The notes under the pieces were generated by a model. That model ran no database searches, was not told where the DNA came from, and saw nothing but the letters and a program-made list of their open reading frames with translations. Positions 22,601 to 33,633 of a stretch of 64,000 nt of DNA are shown here, one piece after another. The position numbers and the translations under genes are program-made. Every line of letters starts with the position of its first letter. Within the stretch, counting starts at the first letter, position 1. This stretch comes from Gigaspora rosea (taxonomy: Eukaryota; Glomeromycota; Glomeromycetes; Diversisporales; Gigasporaceae): the NCBI GenBank assembly GCA_003550325.1, contig QKWP01000208.1, positions 243,264-307,263 on the forward strand, read 5' to 3'.

Positions 22601-24129
22601 TTGTACCTGTAGATGCTATAAGAGAATCGATAGAATTAGTATTAGATAGCTTTTCTTCAAACAGTAAATTAAGAATTTCATTAAGATAAAGATGTAATTC
22701 TTCATCGATAACTTTTTGCATTTGAGTATTGACATCAAAAAGTTCATCATACTGTGACCTGTCAAGAGAATCACAAGTCCAAGGCAAATCGTTATGCTGA
22801 ATTTTGTTTTGTGGCGCCATATTAAAACCGACGAAGCTGGTGACAATATGGTAAATGACTGTATTAAACCCCCGGTCGAGGTAATTTTTCTGCCCCCTTT
22901 GCTCATTATCAAAAGCAAGAAATAAAAGGCCTTCGGGTAATGGTTCCTCATGCTGTGACAATTTTTCTAGCCACTTTTGAAATTGGTACTCGCTTCCTGA
23001 ATTCGTAATATGATTATCGATATTAATAATCATTCTTGACCTCGCAATCGAATATTTAATAGCCGAGAGAGCAAGTTGAATCTCTGATACATATTTCCCG
23101 TGACGTGCTCCATATATCAAATCAACAGCAGTGGCTGTTTTGAAGAGCTTTTCCTGACTTAAATTGAAATCACCTTCATTATGAATCAAGGTCTCTATGA
23201 ATTTAACAACAACCAGATTACGTCTATTAAGCCACTCGCGTGGACTATATGCCATAATACACTCCATAGTAAACCTATTATTATCGCGAAATAACAATTC
23301 TATATCCTCAAACAATGATGTACGTTCTAGGATGTGGGTAGGATGTGGGTAGGGTTAGGGTATGTGATTTAGGAGTTGAATTAGGATATAAATTTGAATT
23401 AATAAGAAGTTAAAATATTAATATTCCCATCTATTCCAATGATACTAAAAAAAAACATGTTCATTGTATGCCAACGGCATCCCGCGACTATCTCGCCAAG
23501 AGTTAAAAAAATAAAATAAAAAACATATATGTTCTATACCAACCTGCCTTTGCTATCTCGACAATCGCATCCATACGCTTTTGTTGATCAGAAAACCTAG
23601 AGTTCCACCGCTCAATAAGAAAATCATTACGCTTTTTTTGTTCATCATAAAAACTTCGAAGTTCAACCATATTGTTGTGAGTCTTCTCCAATTTAGTTTT
23701 TAATGCTTCCATCTCCTTTTTTTTATCATCAAAATATTGTATCATTCGTTCAATTCGATTAGTAAGTTCTTGATTCTCAAGTCGAGCAAGTTCCAAAAGC
23801 TTTTTAGTTTCTTCAAGCTCAGCTGCCAAATCAGCATAACTAGTCTCAAGTTGCGATCTTTTTTTTTCTTGAACAGAACCTACAATATGCTCATAAAATT
23901 GATCAGAATTGATTTGGTTATAATGTATCGAATAAATTGAATACTCTTCTAAAGAACGACTAGAAAGCTCAGGAAAGTAGTTATAAAAGCGTTCAAGTTG
24001 CTTAGCTGCATGTGGACCCTTTGCATTTCGCCATTTTCCCATTCCGCAAGGACTTAGATCATATGTGGCAACTAAATCTGCGAATATACATCTAAGTTCT
24101 TTCGCTTTTTTCTTCTGATAGCCGGACAC
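19639..24129 (-). CDS. Five-exon gene: coiled coil, zinc ribbon and a possible transposase-like core
   Basis: Exons on the minus strand: 24129-23544, 23326-22090, 20856-20616, 20534-20199 and 20130-19639, all with GT-AG introns. The lengths sum to 2892 bases, exactly 964 codons including TAA. About residues 60-190 form a charged coiled coil (EETKKLLELARLENQELTNR). Near residues 435-460 a zinc ribbon reads CPKCGQKD, then CPKCEARL. After a spacer come VVCDGVPYNHA, FPWLVLIPGQLHEEMNML and, across the exon 2/3 joint, AFVELNWEIDVKQF; exon 4 holds HQGLDAVIEEVNKTLK. This order of an acidic 'CDG' strand, a His-Glu-Met stretch and a late Glu-Glu-Asn helix resembles large uncharacterised fungal and metazoan transposase-like proteins (DUF6589-like). 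That is inference from memory; no search was run. The 24129 end is not an ATG, so an upstream exon is likely and was not found. An intact reading frame over five exons argues for a live gene. Confidence 0.75.
20947..22029. mobile_element. Non-autonomous element in intron 2, TATAGTTGTT(A/G)GGCGAAAC ends
   Basis: An exact 8-bp duplication, tgttcgac, lies at 20939-20946 and 22030-22037, with terminal inverted repeats TATAGTTGTTGGGCGAAAC and TATAGTTGTTAGGCGAAAC. GGCGAAAC words (and complements) form dense arrays near both ends (20990-21110 and 21590-22010). Removing it and one duplication leaves an intron of about 142 bases, typical of this gene. The 8-bp duplication suggests hAT, but the termini do not fit YARNG well. 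Confidence 0.8.
21510..21970. repeat. Internal direct duplication in the intron-2 element
   Basis: ATGGAAGTAAAGATTTAGAG followed by the 'gtttcgccacctttcgcca' array occurs twice, from about 21511 and about 21737. The units differ in number of array words. Confidence 0.6.
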
Positions 24130-24429
24130 TTTAAAAAAGCAAATAAATTGTGATTTTAGTTAACAAGAACATACTTATATCTAATACAATTCGCAAAAAA
24201 TTCTTAATTTTAAGGTCTCATTTACTTTTTCGAAAAAGTTCACTACGAGGGATTAAATGAGATTAAAGAAAATAGAAGTTCTGCACTGCCTATTCGTATA
24301 TCGTTTGATATCGAATGAAAAAAAAACCCCCAAGATGCATGCGGATGTACAAACCGTAAAAAAGGCGCACCGTAAGCCAATCAAATTCACGAATGTCATT
24401 TAGATCATTCTAGAATATGGCTTCCTAAT
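24130..24429. other. Region upstream of the five-exon gene
   Basis: It should hold the promoter and probably a short first exon of the minus-strand gene, since the 24129 end is an AAAG|TG acceptor-like junction rather than an ATG. I could not identify that exon. Confidence 0.35.
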
Positions 24430-24672
24430 TTGGTAAATCAGCAGACTGTATTTTTGTTAATGTGTTTTAATTCTAAATACTACTCGTTAGTTTTTCTCTT
24501 TTTTAGATTCGTCGAGCACTTCGAGTGTGTTTTAGAGATTTCGTTTTGGGCACCTATTAGTTTTTTTGGCCATTTCTTATATGACTACGTGGTGGTGACT
24601 TGTCGCCGATTTTGACATTGCCTTGAGAGTGTTTCAGGGTTTGTTGTCATAGATTTTATTTTGGCACCCTGT

Positions 24673-25030
24673 GTCTCTGTGCGAGTTTGTGGTTGTCTCT
24701 TCTTGAGTCTCTGTGCGAGTTCGTGGTTGTCTCTTCTTGGGTCTCTGTACGAGTTCGTGATTGTCTCTTCTTGAGTCTCTGTGCGAGTTTGTAGTTGTCT
24801 CTTTTTGGGACTCTGTGCAGGTTTGTGATTGTCTTTTCTTGGGTCTCTGTATGAGTTCATAGTTGTCTCTCCTGGGTCTCTGTGTGAGTTCATGGTTGTC
24901 TTTTCTTGGGTCTCTGTGCGAGTTCGTGGTTGTCTCTTCTTGAGTCTCAGTGCAAGTTTGTGGTTGTCTCTTCTTGTGTCTTTGTGCAAGTTCGTGGTTG
25001 TCTCTTCTTGGGTCTCTGTGTGAGTTCATG
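24673..25030. repeat. 34-bp minisatellite, about 10.5 copies
   Basis: The unit is GTCTCTGTGCGAGTTCGTGG then TTGTCTCTTCTTGA, with period 34 measured between unit starts at 24673 and 24707. Copies differ by scattered point changes. Open frames on both strands (for example TETQEETTTNSHRD on the minus strand) are by-products of the repeat: 34 is not a multiple of three, so the same peptide reappears in shifting frames. Confidence 0.9.
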
Positions 25031-25653
25031 GTTATCTCAAGTGTTTTGTCACCGATTTCAATGTTGCTTGGTGTGTTTTTGGGTGTCTTGTAGATTTTAT
25101 CTTGGGTACCTTGTTAGTTTTATTAATTAATATATATGTAGTTGCTGATACTGTGATAGCAAATTGGCAATTTGCTAGCATATATGTTAATTGAATTTAA
25201 AATCTATATATGATTGTAGACAGTGTAAATATAAGTAGTAAAACCTCTGGCAAGCTCTAGCTATACGAATGTAATGGATAACTATCTTGCTAAGTCTGCT
25301 GGCTTATATTTTTTATATGTCTTTATCTTCCAGCTTACCATGAGATCATTGATTTTAAATTCTTTTATATTTATTTTTTATATTTTATTTTTAATTAATA
25401 TATATGTAGTTGCTAATATTGTGAATAGCAAATTGGCAATTTGCTAGCATATATATTAATTAAAATTATTACTTTAGGATTAGAGATAGGGCATATTAGT
25501 TAGCATTAGATTTTTTAAGTATAAATTATGTGATTAAGATTAGTTCATTGGATTCTTGTTAATTTTGTATTAATTGTATAATTGTATTAGTTAAAAGCAA
25601 ATGTTTAAAATGTTTATCTATATTATATAAATAAAAAATTTTAAACGACTTAA
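25031..25653. repeat. Paired ~75-bp hairpin repeats and AT-rich sequence before the LINE
   Basis: The hairpin TAGCAAATTGGCAATTTGCTA inside 'attaatatatatgtagttgc...gctagcatatat' occurs at about 25123-25195 and about 25393-25465. The rest is AT-rich with nothing recognised. Confidence 0.6.
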
Positions 25654-25996
25654 TTAGTATGTATATTAAAAAAAAACTCTTTCCACTGATCCTTTTTCCA
25701 AAAATCAGTCAAAACAAAAACTCACAAATACACTAAATTTTTATTAAAAAACTATCTAAAAGTTTCTAATAAAAAGAAGAGCAAACACAAAAATACTAGT
25801 AGTTTACTAGAATGAAATTAGCAAAAACGGTGTGTCTAGAGAAGTACACACTTTTATGAAAAAATTTTAGAAAATTTTTGGAAATTTTGGGAATTTGGCT
25901 CTGTCCCTGAAAATTTCTGATCGATCGACATGTAAACAATACCAAAACAAACAAACAGGAAAACAACAACGAATATAAATTAACACGTTACAAATT

Positions 25997-26283
25997 CGGG
26001 GTCGTCTAAAGCGGAGACAAATCATGTGATCAACTGCCAATCAAATTATAGAATTTTGATGATCTTCAGCGAAGCAAAAATGAAAGAGAAGCGAAAACCT
26101 TGAAAAATACAAAAAACGGCAGTTTAAACCTACCTCGATGTGTTAATTAAAAATCTTGGGAAGGCAATTTTGCTTATATATATTTATCTAAAACCTAATC
26201 TAAACCTAATATAGGACGACTCTAACCCTTAAGTTAATTGAAAAAATTATTAAATATGAGTTGTCTCCGCTTTAGACGTCCCC
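25997..26283. mobile_element. Palindromic MITE in the LINE 5' UTR
   Basis: Left GGGGTCGTCTAAAGCGGAGA and right (inverted) GGGGGACGTCTAAAGCGGAG are terminal inverted repeats. The duplication caaatt lies at 25991-25996 and about 26284-26289. About 287 bp, non-coding. Confidence 0.7.
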
Positions 26284-26399
26284 CAAATTTGGACAAAAAC
26301 ATACACCAGTCATGTATTTGGAATAAACAAAGGTCAGCAAAACAAATAAACAAATAGAACACGAATATAACAGGAAACTATAACAAGTAATAAAATTCT

Positions 26400-28155
26400 A
26401 TGGAATATCTCGAGGAGTTTAAAGGTCTATTTAGCAATTAGGATAAGGAAATAGTATCGTTGCTAAAAACACGAAACAGTTTTATTTTGCAAAAGGATAA
26501 AGTAGTTGCAAATTTCTTAGAAATTGCAAATCCAGCAACAGTACATATTATTAGAAATGCAATAGAAATATACGACTAGACACAATCTAAAAATGGATCA
26601 TATAGTAAAATGCGTAATACAAGAAATAAAATTCTAGAGATAGTTCAACTAAAAGAGAAAAAAGAATTTAGTAGGCAGTTAGTGATTGTTTTGTCAGAAT
26701 CCGGTACTATTGACTATGGCAATTGTGAGTTGGTAGATCAAATTGAAAGCTTTATTTTGTCACTAGAAGAAAATAAGAAGATAGAGAAAAGAGAAGAAGT
26801 GTCCAAGTCTGAAGAAGTTAAAAAAGATACACCAACAAATAAAGGGAAGAATAAAGTCTTACTAAAGAACAAAAAAGACAACGAAAAAGAATCAGAACCA
26901 AAAGGGAAACCTAAAGAAGCCTCTACCTCAATATATAATAAAGCACAAACTTATTTGAATACGAAAGAAACATTATCCCTAAAAGAATGTAGTACTATGG
27001 ACTACGGTACGCTCATAATACAGGAAGTACTTAGCAGCAACATGAGCGAAACTACTATTAGTAAAAGGAAGAGAGACCCAGATTTATTACAGGAGAATGC
27101 AAACAAACAGGCACCGACTTTCACAGAAAGTATTATTCAAAACTCTAAACGCCCAAAAGAAGATACCACAGTTACAACCCAACAGAATACTGAGGTTTTC
27201 ATTGTACCACTCAAGGATGAACATTCTATGATAAAGACAAGACAAGAAGATATTTATGGCTCCCAATGGGCGTTGACCAGAGATAAAATGGAGGTTTTCC
27301 AAAAGCCCACATTAGGTTTCATAAGCAAAATAAAGCCTATTCAATTTATTACTCTTTGGGACTTGCTCAAAGAAGCCAGAATTGGTCAGATAAGAAGATG
27401 CTTAAACAGATATGGACGTACTAGCATTATCGAATGGCAGGAAAATAAAAATACGAAGGCAGCATACATTAAACTGGAATACAAAAGCGAAAAAAAAAAG
27501 CAATTTTAGAAAATTGCTGGTCAATTCACTATGATGCCAGTAGATTATGTAGAATAACTCTGGGGCTCTTTAATAAAGAAATGCTAATTGAAAGGAATAG
27601 ATTCAAAGCTAAAATTACAAACATTCCAAATTATACACCAGAAACAGCGCTCCTTCGTCAACTAAAAACACAAAGTGAAAACACTTCATATTCCCTTAAA
27701 TAGTAACAACAATCAAAGTAGTATAGCCTAGTTATACTTTAGCTTCCAAGCAGACTTAGAAAATAGTATTAATTCTATATTATACTGTTATAACACGAAA
27801 TTAGTATGGAGCAAAGCTGCGATCGCAATGGGCACAAGAAAGCACTATAATATACATGACAAAAAGAATACACTAAGAGGAAGCCTATCAGACAAAACCA
27901 ATATCGTTTCAAGCACTTAATGGAAAATGAGAGTTGAAAAACAGGGCTTTTCCACTTCCACAGGAGGAAAAAGACCTCAGCCAGGCTCGTGATCTAGTTC
28001 TAAAAAACATTCAAAACCCAGCAAGTCATTCAATTTTGGCTTCGAACCAAAGCATATAGATAAAGAAAATATTAGCCAAACTGACCTACTGCAAGAAATT
28101 TTGAAAGATTAAACCGTCTAGAAATATCACGAAGTGAGGTGCCCTCACGCTCCTA
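26400..28155 (+). pseudogene. LINE ORF1, broken
   Basis: An ATG at 26400 opens MEYLEEFKGLFSN, meets a TAG at 26439, and the same frame continues to a TAG at 26577 and on through a lysine/glutamate-rich region (26610-27509). A shift in the A-run near 27490-27500 moves the frame to ILENCWSIHYDASRLCRITL then GLFNKEMLIERNRFKAKITN, the most protein-like stretch. The last part (27700-28120) is rich in S, K and N with further stops. This is the position and composition of a LINE nucleic-acid-binding ORF1. I did not see a CCHC knuckle. Confidence 0.7.
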
Positions 28156-29613
28156 ATGGGCGCCCCAGTTGAATTAATGGACATGGATGAGACAAAGCTA
28201 CCTACAAGCAATCTTATCCAAAACACACCATATTATTATGGTATACAAAGCAGGAACACTAATACTAAAATAAGTAATATACAGAGCAAACACTCAATAT
28301 ACAATAATCATAATAATTTTAATAACATTTCTAGTTATCAAGACAGTAGTCTCAAAATAGCATGTCACAATCTTAATGGTCTAAAGCGAAACAACCAAAA
28401 ACTTTGTGCATTATTGGAATGGGCTGAAGAAGATAGAATTAATATATTAGGTCTGGTGGAAACTAATATCAGTAGCAAGGAGGGCCACTTTCTAACCCCG
28501 TGAGATAGGAATTTCCTAAGTTTTTGGGCAAATGCAAATCAAGAGAAAAAGAAAGGCTTGGGGGTTGGTCTTCTGATCAATAAGCAATGGCGGAAGTATC
28601 TTGGTAAAATTGATCGATGGAATGAATACGTGATAGAAGCAAAATTCTACCTTAAAAATTGCGAACTTACTATTATTATGGTTTACATTCCACCTAATGA
28701 TCAAGAAACAAATAAGCGCATTCAACAAAAAATTGTTGCCAAGTATATGAATAGATCTATAAATTCATACTTCATTATACTTGGTGACTTCAACCATATT
28801 ACAGATTTGGACTTAGACAAATCGTCACAATCAAAGCCTCAGTATAGCAAAAAATTTTTACTCTACAAATGGATGCAAAGGCAGGAATTCTTTGACTCTT
28901 ACAGATTAGCTAACCCTAGTAAGAAAAAATTTACCTGGTCTAATGGAAGGTCAAGCTCAAGAATTGACCAGATTTGGTTCTCAGAGAACCTTTTAGATTT
29001 CTTCGAAGATGCACATATTTCATATATGGACGTATGCACTGGAAGTGATCACAATCTAGTAGCAGCAAGCTTCAACGTGCATGGATTGATCTCAAATAAT
29101 CTACTAACCTCAAGTTATAAAAAACAAGACAGGCAAGTTTTTGAATATGAGAAAGCAAGTAAAGAGAACTGGGAATATTACCAGAAAGATCTTTACAGCT
29201 TCTTATCCAAAAGAAGCAGCAAAAAAATGTTAGAGTCAGACTCAGGCGAAGCAAGTATCACAACTCAAATAGAAATAGATAAAGTATGGGAATCCTTCGA
29301 AGAAGGAATCATTTTTGCTACAAAGAGTAACATCCTATACAGGATAATAAAGAGAACTCAACCTAAATATAAGTGTGGATATAAAAGCAAAAAGGATAAA
29401 AGAAGATCAATTTTACATATAAGTACAATACAAATAAGTAAATTACATAGAAAACTAGTGAAGATGCTTAAAACAAGCAAATTAATTGATAGCAGAACTT
29501 TAAGGGAATCTAACCAAATTATTTTGGAAGTTAATACCAAACTGGATACTCAGATTCAAGCTCTTCCAGGTCCCTTGGACAAGGAATGGTTAGATGATCT
29601 TAAAGGATGGTAG
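28156..29613 (+). pseudogene. LINE ORF2, apurinic-type endonuclease domain
   Basis: One frame runs from 28156 with an in-frame TGA at 28501 and a TAG at 29611. Exonuclease-endonuclease-phosphatase motifs appear in order: IACHNLNGL (Asn), ILGLVETN (catalytic Glu), VYIPPND, ILGDFNH (Asp and Asn), RIDQIWFS and the terminal GSDHNLV (Asp-His). All key residues remain, so the endonuclease decayed only through the stops. It would nick target DNA for target-primed reverse transcription. Confidence 0.85.
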
Positions 29614-29904
29614 CGTGTGCTTTTTAGATGCTAGAGTCTAGAAAGAGAAAAAAAGAAGCTGAATGATATCAAAATGTACACTGACCTCAGATGCAAAATG
29701 ATACAAAATGATCAAGGAAGAATGCTTAGAAATCTCCTTAACAAACCCTTTAGAAGTATTAAATTAGACCGTATTCTAGAAAGTGAAAATGGTCAGTCAG
29801 TTTTGATATCGGATCCGGTAGAAGTTATGTGCAAAGCTCAACAACATTTTCAAGCACAGTATCAAAATAGAAACACTTCTGATGAGAATGTTTCCAAGGA
29901 ATAG

Positions 29905-31048
29905 GAGCAAATCTACGCACCCAAAGAAGAAATTAAGGATGAATGGTATGAGACACTATTAATGGCCATAACAATGGAGGAATGGTTCGCAATGCTATCA
30001 AATCTCAAGAACAAAACTGCGCCAGGGATATTGGGTATTGGCTATCTCTTAATTAAAAATGCAAGCAAAAAAATGCATGAATGGTTTATAAGCTTTGAAG
30101 TATCTGTCTTGGCTCAGGTTTTATACCTACAAATTGGAAGCTTGCCCAAATATATCTGATTCCCAAAGAAGATGTATGGGACTTATCTCTAAACAGTATT
30201 CATCTGATAGTATTGCTAGAGACTTTTCGAAAGTGTGTCACTAAAATTATGGCACAAAGACTAGCAATCATTTTCAGAAACAAAAACATACTCTCAGGTC
30301 CCAATTTTGCTGGTCTTCTAGGTGATTCGACGGCGAAACCTATTAGCATACTAAACTCAATAATAGAAGATGCTAAAGAAACAGAAAAGAGCTTTGGTTA
30401 GTCTTTCAAGACATGAGAAAAGCCTTTGATTCAGTTCCACTTCCAATGCTCAAGCTCGCAATGCAAAGGTTTAAAGTTCCAAAAATGGCGATATCATTTA
30501 TTTTAAACTTGTTTGATCAAAGAAGAGCGAAGGTTATTACTCACTATGCACATCTAGTGAAATTATTGCCTCAGTGGGTATAGAACAAGGAGAGGTGATC
30601 TTACCACTTCTTTGGCGAGTCTTTAATGATCCATTGCTCTTTAGAATACAAAATGACCAGGCCCTAGGTTATTCCCTCCATTTGTCAGTTCCTACAGATC
30701 TCTGCTCAGACAATATAGTCAATTTATCTACAAGACAAGCAGCAATCGCCTACGCAGATGATACTACCTGGATAGCAAGTAGCAAGGAGCAGATACAAGA
30801 AATAATCAGAATAGCAGAGGATTTTTATGCTATGAACCACATTACGGTTAATGGAAAGAAAACCAAACTACTAGTTTTTAATTCAAAGTGTAAATCCCAG
30901 CAGCAAACAGTAGTAATTGCAAAGGAGCTAATTAAAGCAGAATGTAAAGAGCAAATTGTAAGATTTCTTAGAACCTGGATAAACACAAAATTTAATGAAA
31001 AACTAATTAAAAACAAAGCCAAGTCAATAGTTATACAAGCAACCAAGG
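29905..31048 (+). repeat. First copy of an exact 1144-bp duplication (probable assembly artefact)
   Basis: Identical in length, and in every stretch I compared, to 31050-32193. The two are separated by a single N at 31049, and the shared frameshifts are the same in both. Confidence 0.9.
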
Positions 31049-31049
31049 N

Positions 31050-32193
31050 GAGCAAATCTACGCACCCAAAGAAGAAATTAAGGATGAATGGTATGAGACA
31101 CTATTAATGGCCATAACAATGGAGGAATGGTTCGCAATGCTATCAAATCTCAAGAACAAAACTGCGCCAGGGATATTGGGTATTGGCTATCTCTTAATTA
31201 AAAATGCAAGCAAAAAAATGCATGAATGGTTTATAAGCTTTGAAGTATCTGTCTTGGCTCAGGTTTTATACCTACAAATTGGAAGCTTGCCCAAATATAT
31301 CTGATTCCCAAAGAAGATGTATGGGACTTATCTCTAAACAGTATTCATCTGATAGTATTGCTAGAGACTTTTCGAAAGTGTGTCACTAAAATTATGGCAC
31401 AAAGACTAGCAATCATTTTCAGAAACAAAAACATACTCTCAGGTCCCAATTTTGCTGGTCTTCTAGGTGATTCGACGGCGAAACCTATTAGCATACTAAA
31501 CTCAATAATAGAAGATGCTAAAGAAACAGAAAAGAGCTTTGGTTAGTCTTTCAAGACATGAGAAAAGCCTTTGATTCAGTTCCACTTCCAATGCTCAAGC
31601 TCGCAATGCAAAGGTTTAAAGTTCCAAAAATGGCGATATCATTTATTTTAAACTTGTTTGATCAAAGAAGAGCGAAGGTTATTACTCACTATGCACATCT
31701 AGTGAAATTATTGCCTCAGTGGGTATAGAACAAGGAGAGGTGATCTTACCACTTCTTTGGCGAGTCTTTAATGATCCATTGCTCTTTAGAATACAAAATG
31801 ACCAGGCCCTAGGTTATTCCCTCCATTTGTCAGTTCCTACAGATCTCTGCTCAGACAATATAGTCAATTTATCTACAAGACAAGCAGCAATCGCCTACGC
31901 AGATGATACTACCTGGATAGCAAGTAGCAAGGAGCAGATACAAGAAATAATCAGAATAGCAGAGGATTTTTATGCTATGAACCACATTACGGTTAATGGA
32001 AAGAAAACCAAACTACTAGTTTTTAATTCAAAGTGTAAATCCCAGCAGCAAACAGTAGTAATTGCAAAGGAGCTAATTAAAGCAGAATGTAAAGAGCAAA
32101 TTGTAAGATTTCTTAGAACCTGGATAAACACAAAATTTAATGAAAAACTAATTAAAAACAAAGCCAAGTCAATAGTTATACAAGCAACCAAGG
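31050..32193 (+). repeat. Second copy of the 1144-bp duplication
   Basis: Starts GAGCAAATCTACGCACCCAA immediately after the N and ends at the same point (CAAGCAACCAAGG) at which the first copy is cut by the N. It then continues into the rest of the reverse transcriptase. Confidence 0.9.
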
Positions 32194-33633
32194 CTCTCGT
32201 GGGAAAGAAGTTAACAGTATCACAGCTTGCGTATCTGAATAACATATATATTATTCCAAAACTAAGTTACTTACTTCAGTCCTCGCATCTTTCTAACCAA
32301 GAACTTTACCATATTCACAAGCCCTTTGTAATGCTCTTTAAGAACAAGATGGAAATCCCAATAACTGCTGGAAATTATATCATTGAGCACACAAAGTTAG
32401 AAAACTGTAAATCATTAATACACGAGATTACCTCCAAACAAATCTCAGACTTGCATAACAGATTAAATAGCAACAGTCCTGATGGGGACTTTGCCTTGTT
32501 GAGACTAAAACAAGAAATAATCCTAGCAAGCATCGACCAAAAATTTTGGCAAAACGGAACTGGGATAGTCTAAAGAAAATTTGGAAATTCAATTTGACGG
32601 GTTTGACCTTTCTAAAAGCAAAAAAACTTGGTCTAACATTCCAGTCACTTCAGAAGCCTTGGATACTACATGGTATAGGAGAAACATTTAGAAGCATATT
32701 AGGTGTTAAGAATTTTGTGAAAACATGCCAAGCTCTTAAAGAGTCTAATCTGTTTTTCATTAATTAGCTGATCTCTAGAGATGGTCAAAGAATGATAACC
32801 TGGAGACAACTTAAACTCCTCAAAAGTAGCTCAGGCAAGGGCCGTAAGGCAAATTGGTTTGTTAGTCTAGAGAAGAAGCTCCTCAAAAATGATGTTAATA
32901 GGCAGCTCAAAAATGAATACATTATAAATTGCCTGAATCAGATAGCTTTGATTATGCCTAAATGTCCGATCTCAGATGACAATAGGAAAAAGAACTGGTT
33001 TCTTACTAGTACTATAGAAAATAGCTCTAAAGAAATCTACAGAGTATCCAAGAAAAGTAAAGTAAGACTAGTAGCAGAGCATTGGCAAATTGAAGATCAA
33101 GATAACTACGTAGAACATCTAAAGCTGCAATCTGCAAAGGTTGTACCCTCTCAACAAATACGGATGCCAATTTCTGCTATAGACATTTTAATAAAAAGAG
33201 GACCCGAACATCTCTGATATATGTTATATTTTTTTTAGCAAATTAATTCAAATTTGATCTAAGGTCCAAATTTAAATTTTAGCAAATTGAAGTTAATTTT
33301 AAAAAGGGTCATAATTGAATATTTTGGCGAATTACAAAGATTTTATGCATGTTATATTTTATTTTAGCAATTTACCCACATTTTTGCAAAAATTATTGTA
33401 ACAAGTTAAGTTGCGCTATAATGATCGATCCAAATATAACCAGTTGTTAATGGCTATATAAAGTAAAGTGATAATCAATTATAATTAAAAATAAATAAAA
33501 GTAGTTGTAGCATGTAATCAGCCGCATATGTATTATGATCATTGATCGTGATTGTATATCAATAAACAAATAAATATATAATGCAATTGCATAGAGATGT
33601 GAATTAGTTAGTAATTCATATAATAATTGTAGC

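Larger units (their letters stand above)
29614..33217 (+). pseudogene. LINE ORF2, reverse transcriptase and connection region (contains an artificial duplication)
   Basis: Reverse transcriptase motifs in order: NKTAPGILGIGYLL, LLETFRKCVTKIMAQRL, NFAGLLGDST, FQDMRKAFDSV (motif A), GIEQGEVILPLLW (motif B) and AIAYADDTTWIAS (motif C, YADD). The frame changes at about 30100, 30400 and 30570 and has TAGs at 29632 and 29902, so no polymerase could be made. The block 29905-31048 is repeated exactly at 31050-32193 across an N at 31049; only one copy is likely real. The connection region continues to 33217, where the 3.9 kb insertion begins. Confidence 0.85.

Noticed and set aside
24585-25029. 131-134 codon open frames over the minisatellite
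   Set aside because: The sequence is a 34-base tandem repeat translated in shifting frames, with no independent protein signal.
24673-25030. Possible CRISPR-like array
   Set aside because: Units are contiguous without unique spacers and the DNA is eukaryotic; it is a minisatellite.
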